Below, piece after piece: positions 26,309-34,800 of a stretch of 64,000 nt of DNA. Under the pieces are notes generated by a model. The model saw only the letters and a program-made list of their open reading frames with translations. It had not been told where the DNA came from and ran no database searches. A program made the position numbers and the translations under genes. The first letter of the stretch is position 1; each line of letters opens with the position of its first letter. This DNA is from Grimontia celer (GTDB taxonomy: Bacteria > Pseudomonadota > Gammaproteobacteria > Enterobacterales > Vibrionaceae): assembly GCF_900055185.1 (NCBI RefSeq), contig NZ_FIZX01000002.1, forward strand, positions 1,244,586 through 1,308,585. Reading direction: 5' to 3'.

Positions 26309-26911
26309 ATGAATCTCATCAACAACAAGCGCCTTTTACATGGCGCTATGCTTCTTACCACTATGCTCTTTGCGGTATTGGTATCTCCGCTCGCACAGGC
26401 GGCCGATGGCATCAAAGGAAAGAATCTGCTTCATGTTGCGAATTGGAAAGCGGCGACGGACAGTTTTGGCTCCAGCTTCCGTGCGGCAGACCCATTAATT
26501 CAAGATGGTGAGATTCAGGTCGAGTTCACTTTATCCGCCAAGCAGGAAGGGAAAAACTGGCCGTTTGTCGAAATAATTTGTGATACGGATACAGCGCTGT
26601 CTGGCGTGTCGGTGGTAGAAATTACTTACCGCTCTGAATCAGACGTTTCCGTGAAGTTCTCTCAGTCAGACTTTGGTTCAAGTGGCGATGGCTCCTACGC
26701 GCATTATCAAACCGTCATCCCAGCGTCAAAGCAGTGGATCACCGTGAAATTAAACGCCGACGAATTCAAGCAACCTAGCTGGGCGCCGGAAAGCACAAAG
26801 AAAATTGCACTCAACCTGGACAACGTTCAAGACATTTATCTCTCACCGAGACTGAACTTTGAAACCGGTGAAACCAGCAACATCTGGATTAAGAGTCTTC
26901 GCGTACTCTAG
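26309..26911 (+). CDS. Secreted protein with a carbohydrate-binding-like beta domain
   Basis: A 200-residue protein with a clear Sec signal peptide (MNLINNKRLLHGAMLLTTMLF.. cleaved after AQA). The remainder is a beta-rich domain of about 170 residues (GEIQVEFTLSAKQEGKNWPFVEI; YHQT-like and VIPASKQWITVKLNADEF segments) reminiscent of galactose-binding/CBM-like jelly rolls. The family is not certain. It stands alone, is followed by a terminator, and is probably periplasmic or extracellular. Confidence 0.75.
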   Translation: MNLINNKRLLHGAMLLTTMLFAVLVSPLAQAADGIKGKNLLHVANWKAATDSFGSSFRAADPLIQDGEIQVEFTLSAKQEGKNWPFVEIICDTDTALSGVSVVEITYRSESDVSVKFSQSDFGSSGDGSYAHYQTVIPASKQWITVKLNADEFKQPSWAPESTKKIALNLDNVQDIYLSPRLNFETGETSNIWIKSLRVL

Positions 26912-26956
26912 TCGCCGAGCACTATCCAACAAGAGTTAACCACTCTGAACCCCAAG

Positions 26957-26991
26957 CGCTGCCCATCAGCTTTTATAACGGGCAGCGTTTT
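26957..26991 (+). terminator. Rho-independent terminator after the secreted protein gene
   Basis: Eight-base perfect stem CGCTGCCC / GGGCAGCG followed by TTTT. Confidence 0.8.
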
Positions 26992-26999
26992 AAATTTCA

Positions 27000-27380
27000 T
27001 CAGAACAGTGGGATCCACGAACTTATATCCTTACTCGTATGCCCTTGATAATCATCTGGTCTGTTAATAGCGCGATAGTTAGAGTGAAAACTGAGAGACG
27101 CAGGAATAATGGCGACGCTGACCAGCCACAAAACCAGAGAATCCGAGGACAGGAAAAGGCAAAACCCTAGAGACAACGACGCCATTAATAACATTCCTAC
27201 GTCACACCACATCAAGAATTTCTTCATTTTCACGAATTGCGCCCAGTCATCGATGAGCCAATCATTTGAGAATTGATGGCATGCAGAACAAACCCCTGTG
27301 TGGGGTAATGTGTCTGTATCCGTTTTACACTCAGGGCATCGGGCTTTCACTGAAGTTCCTTTCCTACTTTCCTCAATCAT
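27000..27380 (-). CDS. Zinc-ribbon membrane protein
   Basis: A 126-residue protein with an N-terminal zinc ribbon, CPECKT(x13)CSACHQ (Cys pairs at about 15/18 and 31/34), then two hydrophobic helices (about 58-78 and 83-98) and a hydrophilic tail. No family is recognised. Its ATG lies within the end of the upstream gene (8-base overlap). It is the third gene of a three-gene overlapping cluster. Confidence 0.65.
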   Translation of the reverse strand: MIEESRKGTSVKARCPECKTDTDTLPHTGVCSACHQFSNDWLIDDWAQFVKMKKFLMWCDVGMLLMASLSLGFCLFLSSDSLVLWLVSVAIIPASLSFHSNYRAINRPDDYQGHTSKDISSWIPLF

Positions 27381-27936
27381 CTCGGCGCAGATAAATATTC
27401 AGCACAATCAACAGCAGCAAAAACAACGGGAAACCGATAAAGCCAAACATCTTGCCAGTGTCGGCCTGTTCTTCAAATTCTGTTTGAGTGCGGTATTGAT
27501 AAATCACAGTATCCGCTAACGCGATTTGCGCGACCATGTTCGACAGATGCGGATAGCCGAAATACGGACATAGTGTAATGAAAACGGTCTGCCCTTTTCT
27601 GGCTTTCAGCTGATTTCTATCACCAGCCCAATAGCCCAAGCTGCCGTCAATGGTCATAGAAAAGGTTTGCTGGCTTTTCGCTAAATCCAAAACATCTGTG
27701 TTTTTTGGGGTGCGGTAATCTCGTAGTTCATAGTCTGTGGTTTCGCACTGCTCAATCGGCAAGTAGTCAGAAACAAGAATATGCGGCGTCGCGAGTGGGT
27801 AAGAACAGATGGCGATACCTATCACCAACACAATCGATGCCCCAAACCATAAAGGACTTCGTTTGTCTTTCGGCACACTGAACATCAGGTAGCTGACGAT
27901 AACGCCAACCACCAGTGAAACAATAATCAGCCCCAA
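27373..27936 (-). CDS. Uncharacterised membrane protein of a MAPEG-linked cluster
   Basis: A 187-residue protein with two N-terminal helices (about 2-20 and 30-47), an extracytoplasmic domain of roughly 110 residues (SYPLATPHILVSDYLPIEQCETTDYELRD and onward) and a C-terminal helix ending YLRRDD. The only usable start is a TTG at 27936, which overlaps the MAPEG gene by 10 bases. It looks like a hypothetical protein whose soluble domain faces the periplasm. Function unknown. Confidence 0.6.
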   Translation of the reverse strand: MGLIIVSLVVGVIVSYLMFSVPKDKRSPLWFGASIVLVIGIAICSYPLATPHILVSDYLPIEQCETTDYELRDYRTPKNTDVLDLAKSQQTFSMTIDGSLGYWAGDRNQLKARKGQTVFITLCPYFGYPHLSNMVAQIALADTVIYQYRTQTEFEEQADTGKMFGFIGFPLFLLLLIVLNIYLRRDD

Positions 27937-28331
27937 CCTTTAATCCCCGCAATGAACATGCCCAGCAATCCTACCAAGCTGATAACAAAGGCTACGCTGC
28001 GGCCGAGTTTTAAGTTCAGGTAGTAGCAGAGCATGTGGAGTACACGTCCGCCGAAATAGATAAACGCACTGGTGTTTACCCACTCAGGGTCGGCAGAAGA
28101 AAGAATGGCAAACAGAGAGAAAAGGATCAGAATTGCGGCGCTTTCGTTACTGTTTTCAATAGCGCGGGTCGCCCGGAACAAAATGCTCGAATGGCTTGGC
28201 TCTATCGGGTAGCCCGGTACACATTTCGCTTTAAGCCTTACCACGTCGGCAACCATCCACTGAATGAAAAAGATAAAACCGGTAAGCCCCAGTACCAAAA
28301 CGGTATCGCTATAAGGTTGAACAAAACCCAT
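27927..28331 (-). CDS. MAPEG-family membrane protein
   Basis: A 134-residue protein with four membrane segments and the MAPEG core (ILFRATRAIENSNESAAILILFSLFAILS, then FIYFGGRVLHMLCYYLNL). MAPEG proteins include microsomal glutathione transferases and related membrane enzymes; in bacteria the substrates are mostly unknown. AGGGGTAGAGATA precedes the ATG. It is first of a three-gene overlapping cluster. Confidence 0.82.
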   Translation of the reverse strand: MGFVQPYSDTVLVLGLTGFIFFIQWMVADVVRLKAKCVPGYPIEPSHSSILFRATRAIENSNESAAILILFSLFAILSSADPEWVNTSAFIYFGGRVLHMLCYYLNLKLGRSVAFVISLVGLLGMFIAGIKGWG

Positions 28332-28632
28332 TATCTCTACCCCTGCATCTAACTGTTTAATATTCAGATTTTCAGTCTAAGTACTCTTACAGGGTTTAAT
28401 AGGTAGGCTTACCGATATTAGTGCTCACATCACTAAAATTGATGGAAATCTCCGAAGGTTTCCACACCTTCGTGCTTCTCACACCAAGCAACTCCCCCTC
28501 CATTTTCTTGATGTCACACGCACACAATATTGTGAATCTTTGAAGGCATTCTCACCTGAAAAGACCTTCCTTTTTCAAAACGATCAACACGTTGGATAAT
28601 CACCGCTAAATCGGTTAAAGGATTGACCCAAG
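28332..28632. other. Intergenic region with a short hairpin
   Basis: Divergent region between the MAPEG gene and a small membrane protein gene. A 7-bp inverted repeat CGAAGGT / ACCTTCG is at 28453-28472. No gene or RNA is recognised. Confidence 0.3.
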
Positions 28633-29028
28633 ATGCTGAAAGACGAAGATTTTAAAATCGACCACGAATTCTTCCACTTCCGCAAAGACCAATATGCGCT
28701 CTGGAAAATCAAAGATGCCAGAGTCAAAGAGCTCTCGCTTCTGGATAACCTGCTCTATATCTTCTTCTGGATTTGGATCTTCTCCGGCGGCGTCTGGCTT
28801 GCCTACTCCCAGTTTCAGAACAAAGGTGTTCTCGGTCTTGCGCTGGTTTTAACTGGCTTAGGTGCATTTTCCATCTTCAAACGCGCCAAGTATTCCCTGC
28901 AATTAGAAATCAACCATGCCGACACCACTGGTGTGCAATGGGTGAATGTGAAAAAGACCAATAAAGAGGCTGACCGATTAGTGTTGGAAAAGCAGGTGAT
29001 GGTGATTAAAGAGTTAAAGACGGGTTAA
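28633..29028 (+). CDS. Small membrane protein, DUF6232-like
   Basis: A 131-residue protein with an N-terminal soluble segment (EFFHFRKDQYALWKIKDARVKELS), two helices (about 41-61 and 67-85), then a hydrophilic beta-like C-terminus (YSLQLEINHADTTGVQWVNVKKTNKEAD). The order resembles the DUF6232 family, but the assignment is tentative. AAGGATTGACCCAAG precedes the ATG. Function unknown. Confidence 0.65.
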   Translation: MLKDEDFKIDHEFFHFRKDQYALWKIKDARVKELSLLDNLLYIFFWIWIFSGGVWLAYSQFQNKGVLGLALVLTGLGAFSIFKRAKYSLQLEINHADTTGVQWVNVKKTNKEADRLVLEKQVMVIKELKTG

Positions 29029-29110
29029 CTGAAACCCCACATTAATCTCAAAATAAAACCTTACATTTTTATTGACGAAGATCTCAGCAACCGAGCTGGA
29101 GTGCGAGTGA

Positions 29111-29325
29111 AATCATGTATGCATATTGGTGCTCAATGGTATATTCATGCCGGAAATTACAGACAGTAGATGGCGTATTACGTGCCGAGAAGTAAAGGGC
29201 GTTAGCTTGGATAGATCATGCCCCTTTTCCATTTAGGGATGCTCTTCACTTATCTCGCAGAACACAACTTTTCCCTTACCAAAACTAATCTTTTACCCCT
29301 CACTCATTCATCGTGAGAATATTGC
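29111..29325. repeat. Degenerate repeat, copy A
   Basis: The core GGCGTATTACGTGCCGAGAA (29172-29191) corresponds to GGCGTGTTGCGTGCCGAGAA in copy C. Similarity continues weakly for about 120 bp (AAAACTAAT.., then CGTGAGAATATTG versus CGAGAGTATTCG). The rest of 29029-29542 shows no gene. Confidence 0.4.
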
Positions 29326-29363
29326 TTATTGATGGCCGACTTAACAATAACCAATCAGTTTTT

Positions 29364-29477
29364 CATGCGATCACGGTCAAATCTTGCTTTATGCACTTTG
29401 TGGTAGATTCCAGCCAGATGACTTAGACAGTGATTGTGTTTAGCGTGCAAAGCATCGAAAGGCGGTACCTTACGCCG
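29364..29477. repeat. Degenerate repeat, copy B
   Basis: CATGCGATCACGGTCAAATC, then TTTATGCACTTTGTGGTAGA, then TTAGACAGTGATTGTGT and GAAAGGCGGTA line up in order with copy C at 30677-30790. Confidence 0.5.
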
Positions 29478-29542
29478 GATTTTACCTAGTATCGCTGTCA
29501 TAAAACGTTTATTACCCCCAAAAAGCTTCGGAACGAATACAT

Positions 29543-29899
29543 ATGCGGCAACTAAAAGTGAAAAAGGCCATTTTTCTCACCACAATCCTTTCATTCCCGT
29601 TACTTGCCTATGACGGCGTTGAACTGAATAAAGAGGGCTTGGATAAAGGCAATGTTTCCGGATTGAGGATTGATTACATGTCCTGCACCGTTTATCAGGG
29701 AACAAATGAGTTAAAAGGTGAAGTTATATACTGTAACCAAGTCGATAACCTAACCGTGATGTACCCATCCGAAAGCTGTAACACCATAGCCAATTATCAG
29801 TTATTTTCTGGTGAAAGTTATCTCACCCAGTTTCGCTTTGCTTGCGAGGCGTACATTAGAGCCGGTGTTTCTGCGAGCATCTTGGACAGAATTGATTGA
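29543..29899 (+). CDS. Small secreted protein with conserved-looking cysteines (ORFan)
   Basis: A 118-residue product with an N-terminal Sec signal (MRQLKVKKAIFLTTILSFPLLA) and a mature part with four cysteines (near residues 48, 64, 79 and 101), suggesting two disulfides in the periplasm or outside the cell. No family is recognised. It lies between two copies of a degenerate repeat together with the next gene. Confidence 0.55.
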   Translation: MRQLKVKKAIFLTTILSFPLLAYDGVELNKEGLDKGNVSGLRIDYMSCTVYQGTNELKGEVIYCNQVDNLTVMYPSESCNTIANYQLFSGESYLTQFRFACEAYIRAGVSASILDRID

Positions 29900-30016
29900 A
29901 ACGAAGAAAGACAAACCCCGCTAAAGGCTAACAAAGCCCTGATAGGAGAAAAACTACGCTAGGCTTCGGTTTGCCCGGAACACTGTGTTAGCAGGCAATC
30001 AAAAGATAGGAATATT

Positions 30017-30547
30017 GTGAAAGTTATAAAAGTAATTTTGAAGGGAGTTCTTGGACTGTTTTTTGTCTTTGTTTTTATAGGGACTGGCTACTATTTCTAC
30101 GATCTAAGTCAACAAAAAAAGCAAGACGAAAAAGAGTTAAATTATGCTTCTCAGCAAAAATGGAGTTGGTACGATGAATATGAGCGGATACAAATCAGTG
30201 AGTTTGTAGAAGGAAGAAGTATTCTTAGAAAGGTCAACTTGCAGAATAAATATGTAATCTATGCTTACAAAAATGACGATTATAGCCTCAGTGCTATGGC
30301 AAAGTTTGTTACTCCTTGCAGTCCAAACAAAGAAATTGAAACTTCAGAACTTTACTCTGATGGACTGCCTAAAGTGTTGAAATGCAATGAGGAAGGTGAT
30401 GCTCTTCATTTCCTAGTGAAATGGAATGACAGTAGTACTGATTTCATTTGGGAAGAGAGTTTGGGCGGATTCTCGTTAAGGGAGAATTTCACCTACTGGG
30501 ATTTCAGTAGTCTAGATCAAGAAGTTACTTTGAATAAGGCGAAATAG
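30017..30547 (+). CDS. Membrane-anchored extracytoplasmic protein (ORFan)
   Basis: A 176-residue product starting at GTG 30017 after AGGAAT. One N-terminal helix (about residues 7-28) anchors a 145-residue domain with a coil-prone start (SQQKKQDEKELNYASQQKW), mixed beta strands and two cysteines (near 101 and 120). No family is recognised. Its sequence is A/T-rich compared with the flanks, consistent with recent acquisition. Confidence 0.55.
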   Translation: MKVIKVILKGVLGLFFVFVFIGTGYYFYDLSQQKKQDEKELNYASQQKWSWYDEYERIQISEFVEGRSILRKVNLQNKYVIYAYKNDDYSLSAMAKFVTPCSPNKEIETSELYSDGLPKVLKCNEEGDALHFLVKWNDSSTDFIWEESLGGFSLRENFTYWDFSSLDQEVTLNKAK

Positions 30548-30676
30548 ACTGCGAATACATATGAGCCCTACTAAGGTCAATAGGCAATAGCATTCTCTTG
30601 GCTGCCCCTGCGCGGCCAATCCTCTCACCTTGCAACTACCTCATTTCTTTGAATAAAATCACTCCACTCGATTCTC

Positions 30677-30790
30677 CATGCGACCAAAATCAAGCCTCCT
30701 TTTATGCACTTTGTGGTACATTCCCGCCAAAAGTTTTAGACAGTGATGGCGTGTTGCGTGCCGAGAAGCGAAGGGCGGTAGCGTAAGTCG
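30677..30790. repeat. Degenerate repeat, copy C
   Basis: Contains CATGCGACCAAAATCAAGC, TTTATGCACTTTGTGGTACA, TTTAGACAGTGATGGCGTGT and GCGAAGGGCGGTAGCG in the same order as copy B. A frame through it reads SDGVLRAEKRRAVA and a stop, but this is treated as repeat sequence, not a gene. Other sequence in 30548-31084 shows no supported gene. Confidence 0.5.
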
Positions 30791-31084
30791 CTTGTGCCCC
30801 ATTGCTTGTTGGCGAAAACTAATTTTATCAGTCTCACATCGAGAGTATTCGATAGATTTTCTAATGCTAATCGTGTGGTGTGGAATTGCCCATTTGTGAC
30901 ATTTCTAGTTTATGTGTTATTAGGTATGATAAGTTTTTTTAAAACACATACTTATGCTAATTTAGATTGTGTTGATAAAAGATCCCAGAGTGGGATGTCT
31001 AATACCCTGTGTTTTGGGGTTTAATAAATGGTTAAGCGGAAAGAGCTGATTGCCATATTTTTCGATAAGAGAGAAGGGTTTTTA

Positions 31085-32860
31085 ATGAAAGATGTTACTT
31101 TGACATCAATTCGATTTTTGAACTACAAAGCATTAAAGAATTTCTCGCTAAGCTTTAATGCGATGAACATTCTTGTTGGCCCTAACAACGCTGGAAAGTC
31201 TACTGTTATTAGTGCACTGAGAATCCTCGAATCTGCGTTAAAAATAGCTAACTCCAAAAGCGCGGTAAATGTCCCATACTACTCTGGTGGGTACAGTCTC
31301 GGTCACCGGATACCTGAGGATAATCTCCCTGTATCATTAGAAAATGTTCACACAGACTATTCAGATGTAAACACTACTATTACCTTTCGGTTTAGTAATC
31401 GAAATAAGTTAGTTCTATTCTTTCCATGCGATGGTGGATGTGTTCTTAATATAGATACTGATGGAAAATCAGCAAGAACACCCTCAGCGTTCAAAAAGGC
31501 GTTTCCTTTCAAGGTCCAAGTTGTTCCTGTATTAGGTCCTATCGAACAAGAAGAGAAGATTGTTACTGATGCCACAGTAAAGAAGAGTGTTGGGACACCA
31601 AGAGCTAGTAGGCACTTTAGGAATTATTGGTATAAAAATCCTGAAGGATTTGATGATTTTAAATATATGCTCGAAGAGACATGGCCCGGCATGTCTATTC
31701 AACCGCCTGAATTAACGACGGCACTTGAACAACGGTTGGTTATGTTTTGTTCCGAGAGCCGGCAAGATAGAGAGGTATATTGGGCTGGTTTCGGATTTCA
31801 AATTTGGTGTCAGCTTTTAACGCATATCTCTAGATCGAATGAATATAGCCTAACAGTAATTGATGAGCCTGAAGTTTATTTACACCCTGACGTTCAACGA
31901 CAATTACTGGGGATCTTACGTGAGATAGATGTTGATGTATTACTTGCCACACACTCAACAGAAATACTAGGCGAAGCTGACCCTAGTGAAATTCTTCTCG
32001 TTGATAAAAGGTTGCAGGCAGCGAGAAGGCTTCGAGATGTTGAAGGTGTGCAGCAAGCTTTAGACTCGATAGGCTCAATTCAAAACATTACTTTAACTCA
32101 ATTAGCTAGAACAAAGAAAGTTCTATTTGTTGAAGGTATGGGTGACTACAAAGTTATCCGTAGGTTTGCTAGAAAAATGGGCTTCATTGAACTTGCTTCT
32201 GGCTCAGACATCACTCCTTTCGAGTCCGGTGGTTATTCCTCATGGGAGCGGGTTCGCTCATTAGCATGGGGCATAAAGAACACACTTGGTGCTGACATTA
32301 AAATTGCCGCTGTTTATGATCATGACTACTGGTGTGAAGAGGAGGTAGAAGAAACTCTTAACGACCTAAATAGTAATCTTTCCTTTGCTCATATTCACCA
32401 AAGGAAAGAGATTGAGAACTATTTGCTTGTCCCTTCTGTTTTACAACGGCTATTGGTAAAGTTGGTGAAAGAAAGAAATTCACGGAAGGGGTTTGACTTA
32501 CAAGTTGATGAAGAGGTTATTTGTATCTTGGATGAATTGTCTACCAAGTATAAGAATGATCTACAAGGTCAGTACATTGGTAGATATACGCAGTTTCATC
32601 AAAAAAAAGGTAGCCCAGAAGATATTTCCACATTAACTTCAAATGCAATTGATATATTCGATAAAAAGTGGTCCGACATCTCATTAAGAATGGAGATTGT
32701 CTGTGGAAAAAAAGTTTTGAAAGATTTGAGAAGCTATATCAGTGATAAGTGGTCTGTAACATTAACAGATATCAAGATTATTGATGAGTTTAATGGTATT
32801 GAAATCCCAAATGACATGAGAAGTTTGGTGGACACCCTGGATAGATATCGCAATCAGTAA
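31085..32860 (+). CDS. OLD-like ATPase-TOPRIM protein, candidate defence nuclease
   Basis: A 591-residue protein. The N-terminal SMC/ABC-type ATPase has Walker A GPNNAGKST (residues about 32-40), a Walker B LTVIDEPEVYLHPDVQRQL (about 257) and the H-loop ATHS (about 288). The C-terminal TOPRIM domain has VLFVEGMGDYKVIRRF (about 345), AAVYDHDYW with the DxD pair (about 409) and a KEIENYLL motif (about 441). This is the OLD-family layout; related ATPase-TOPRIM proteins act in phage defence (for example OLD, Gabija GajA, PARIS). An ATG at 31028 exists, but GAAGGG places the start at 31085. No helicase or kinase partner follows. The gene is A/T-rich and lies beside degenerate repeats. Confidence 0.85.
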   Translation: MKDVTLTSIRFLNYKALKNFSLSFNAMNILVGPNNAGKSTVISALRILESALKIANSKSAVNVPYYSGGYSLGHRIPEDNLPVSLENVHTDYSDVNTTITFRFSNRNKLVLFFPCDGGCVLNIDTDGKSARTPSAFKKAFPFKVQVVPVLGPIEQEEKIVTDATVKKSVGTPRASRHFRNYWYKNPEGFDDFKYMLEETWPGMSIQPPELTTALEQRLVMFCSESRQDREVYWAGFGFQIWCQLLTHISRSNEYSLTVIDEPEVYLHPDVQRQLLGILREIDVDVLLATHSTEILGEADPSEILLVDKRLQAARRLRDVEGVQQALDSIGSIQNITLTQLARTKKVLFVEGMGDYKVIRRFARKMGFIELASGSDITPFESGGYSSWERVRSLAWGIKNTLGADIKIAAVYDHDYWCEEEVEETLNDLNSNLSFAHIHQRKEIENYLLVPSVLQRLLVKLVKERNSRKGFDLQVDEEVICILDELSTKYKNDLQGQYIGRYTQFHQKKGSPEDISTLTSNAIDIFDKKWSDISLRMEIVCGKKVLKDLRSYISDKWSVTLTDIKIIDEFNGIEIPNDMRSLVDTLDRYRNQ

Positions 32861-32892
32861 AATAATTTAGAAATCATAAAAATAATAATGAT

Positions 32893-32918
32893 AAGTGTCG
32901 CGCAGCCGACACTTTATT
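32893..32918 (+). terminator. Terminator-like hairpin after the OLD-like gene
   Basis: Eight-base perfect stem AAGTGTCG / CGACACTT, loop CGCAGC, followed by TATTT. Confidence 0.6.
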
Positions 32919-33059
32919 TGGGTTTTGAACAAGCCCGTCCTTTATTAAGTAGATTGCTCGGATGCCTACAGGAAGGCGGGACGCCCATCGAGGAATGATA
33001 GGCGAGCGCCGCCATAGTCTTAGTTATTCGAATCTAACGGCGTAGAGCACCGACTCTAA

Positions 33060-33150
33060 CCAGCTTCTGTCCAAAAGTGGCTTAAGAAAGTGGTAGAACA
33101 GGGGCTCTATCAGCCACTCCAAAACAACCAAGCAGCCATACCAATGGCTG
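33060..33150 (+). pseudogene. Possible winged-helix gene remnant
   Basis: After a TAA at 33057 a short open frame reads PASVQKWLKKVVEQGLYQPL, resembling winged-helix linkers of DNA-processing proteins, with no start codon and no continuing domain. The rest of 32861-33150 shows nothing recognisable. Confidence 0.2.
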
Positions 33151-33903
33151 CTACTCCCCTTCCCCCTCACTCAACGGAAAAATCTTCTCACCATTAATCG
33201 TGATTTCAAAAGATACCACTTCCCAGCCCTCTTCTACGTCTAGATCAATCGGGATACCATTGCCAACGCCGACATAGAAGAAGAGAGAAAAATCGAACTC
33301 TCTTCCGTTTTCCAAAGAGCCTTCCATCCTCATTATTCTTTTGCACGCTGGAAAGATGTGGCCATTGAAATCCAGCTCTTCAACACCCAAGAACGTCACC
33401 GTCGTTTCTATCTCTACTTCTGGTTGCTCTACGCCATCAATAAAGCGCTTGAAGATGTTCTCTGATTCGTATTTTTCCCCTTTAAACAACTCATCTTTGC
33501 CTTGAACTCCCGAAGGGAAGTAATACCATTCTTCATTTCCTTCAATCGCCCCGTAAAACACATTGTGAGTGGAGAAAGAGATTTCTTCTGGCTTATCTGG
33601 GTCTAGGGTATAGAAGTGCCCATCTTTGTGTTTTTTGCGTTTGTAGGTGAAGAATTGGGTCGCTTTCACGCCTGTCATTCCGGGGACGGATACTTCCCCC
33701 CCTGTTACCACTTTCTCACCCGCGCCATAGTAATAGTTGTGTGAGTCTTTCAATCGGTAGATGTAGTCCACCGTGTATTCTGCTCCCTCTTTGTCTAGCT
33801 CTTCGTTAAAGCAAAGAGAGGAGCTCACACTGCGGTCTATCTCTTCACACCCTGTCAGGAACAGGGCCAGCAAGGTAAGAGGGCCGTACTTGGCAAGCTT
33901 CAT
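33151..33903 (-). CDS. Putative lipoprotein
   Basis: A 250-residue protein with a type II signal: MKLAKYGPLTLLALFLTGC, with lipobox LTGC and Cys19 as the acylation site. The mature part is acidic and beta-rich with no recognised domain (YIYRLKDSHNYYYGAGEKV; VTFLGVEELDFNGHIFPACKRI). AGGACG precedes the ATG. It is likely anchored in the outer membrane facing the periplasm. Function unknown. Confidence 0.75.
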   Translation of the reverse strand: MKLAKYGPLTLLALFLTGCEEIDRSVSSSLCFNEELDKEGAEYTVDYIYRLKDSHNYYYGAGEKVVTGGEVSVPGMTGVKATQFFTYKRKKHKDGHFYTLDPDKPEEISFSTHNVFYGAIEGNEEWYYFPSGVQGKDELFKGEKYESENIFKRFIDGVEQPEVEIETTVTFLGVEELDFNGHIFPACKRIMRMEGSLENGREFDFSLFFYVGVGNGIPIDLDVEEGWEVVSFEITINGEKIFPLSEGEGE

Positions 33904-34178
33904 AAAAACGTCCTGCTTGTTGTACTTATTCAGGTAAACAGTCTCTTAGGTTTTCACGGAGTACGCTTACGTACAATTGATACACCCATGTATTCCAACG
34001 CTTTTTGCATAGATAAGACTGAACATTTGGGGTTTTGGGGCTCTCCACAATATCGACGCCTCTCGCAAAGCGAATCAATGTCCCTATTCATTCCATCTTT
34101 ACTTGTCCCGCTAATCATCAAAGATGATTTAATAGCCATGTTTCTGAAAAAACGGATTTTTTACTTAAACAAGGATGA

Positions 34179-34673
34179 ATGATGACCACTGAACAGCAAA
34201 CCGATGTTCCTCTCGCTGATGTCAAAGAGCCGAAGATTTGGCATGTTGCCCTTTTACTAAGCCTTTTGACGATTCTCGTCGAGGTGATTTTTTACGCGCT
34301 GGAATCTTATTTCGGCCCTACAGAGTCGAGCTCTTCTTTTATTTCTACTGCCCTTCCCTGCGTTGTCGCAGGCATGTATTTCGGGCAGAAAACGGAACGT
34401 TTGATGTCTCGTCAAACCCGCTTGCTGTCAATTCTTTTGTGGGGGGCCGTTGAGCTCATTGTTGTTGCGGGCATCATGCGCTACTTCTTCGGCTTAACGT
34501 TGGCTGAATTTACTGCGGAGTTTGGTGCGGTGTTCTGGTGGATTGTGGCCATCTTGATGCCGCTGACTCTTATCATTAGCTATTTCGTGTTCAAGTGGGG
34601 CGAGAAAATGGGGATTAAGAACGCCGTGAAAGCCCGTGAAAAACAGTTGGCGAAGCAACAGAAATCCGAATAG
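34179..34673 (+). CDS. ABZJ_00895-family membrane protein
   Basis: A 164-residue protein with four membrane segments in the order of the ABZJ_00895 family, ending with a positively charged tail (KNAVKAREKQLAKQQKSE). Two consecutive ATGs (34179, 34182) follow AAGGATGA. The family has no known function. The upstream 275 bp (33904-34178) has no supported gene. Confidence 0.75.
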   Translation: MMTTEQQTDVPLADVKEPKIWHVALLLSLLTILVEVIFYALESYFGPTESSSSFISTALPCVVAGMYFGQKTERLMSRQTRLLSILLWGAVELIVVAGIMRYFFGLTLAEFTAEFGAVFWWIVAILMPLTLIISYFVFKWGEKMGIKNAVKAREKQLAKQQKSE

Positions 34674-34694
34674 CCCTCTCTCCTTTTTCTTTTC

Positions 34695-34728
34695 AAGCAG
34701 GTATCAGCATTTAGGTGCCTGCTTTCCC
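34695..34728 (+). terminator. Terminator-like hairpin after the ABZJ_00895 gene
   Basis: Seven-base stem AAGCAGG / CCTGCTT followed by TCCCC; weak T-run. Confidence 0.4.
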
Positions 34729-34800
34729 CTCGAACATAACCACAATTTCTCTATCTACGCTTTACCCCAAAGCGTTGCGCAATTAGTTAATCCAACTTAA

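Noticed and set aside
30598-30786. 62-codon frame reading ..SDGVLRAEKRRAVA
   Set aside because: It runs through a degenerate repeat that is also present in copies with broken frames, so it is treated as repeat sequence.
29111-30790. Integron attC sites / gene cassettes
   Set aside because: Repeats bracket ORFans as in integrons, but no GTTRRRY/RYYYAAC core pairs and no integrase were found.
30794-31024. 76-codon frame ahead of the OLD-like gene
   Set aside because: No start signal and no similarity; probably intergenic.
33954-34182. Two overlapping opposite-strand frames upstream of the ABZJ_00895 gene
   Set aside because: Low complexity of evidence: no ribosome-binding sites, no domains, and they are near mirror images of each other.
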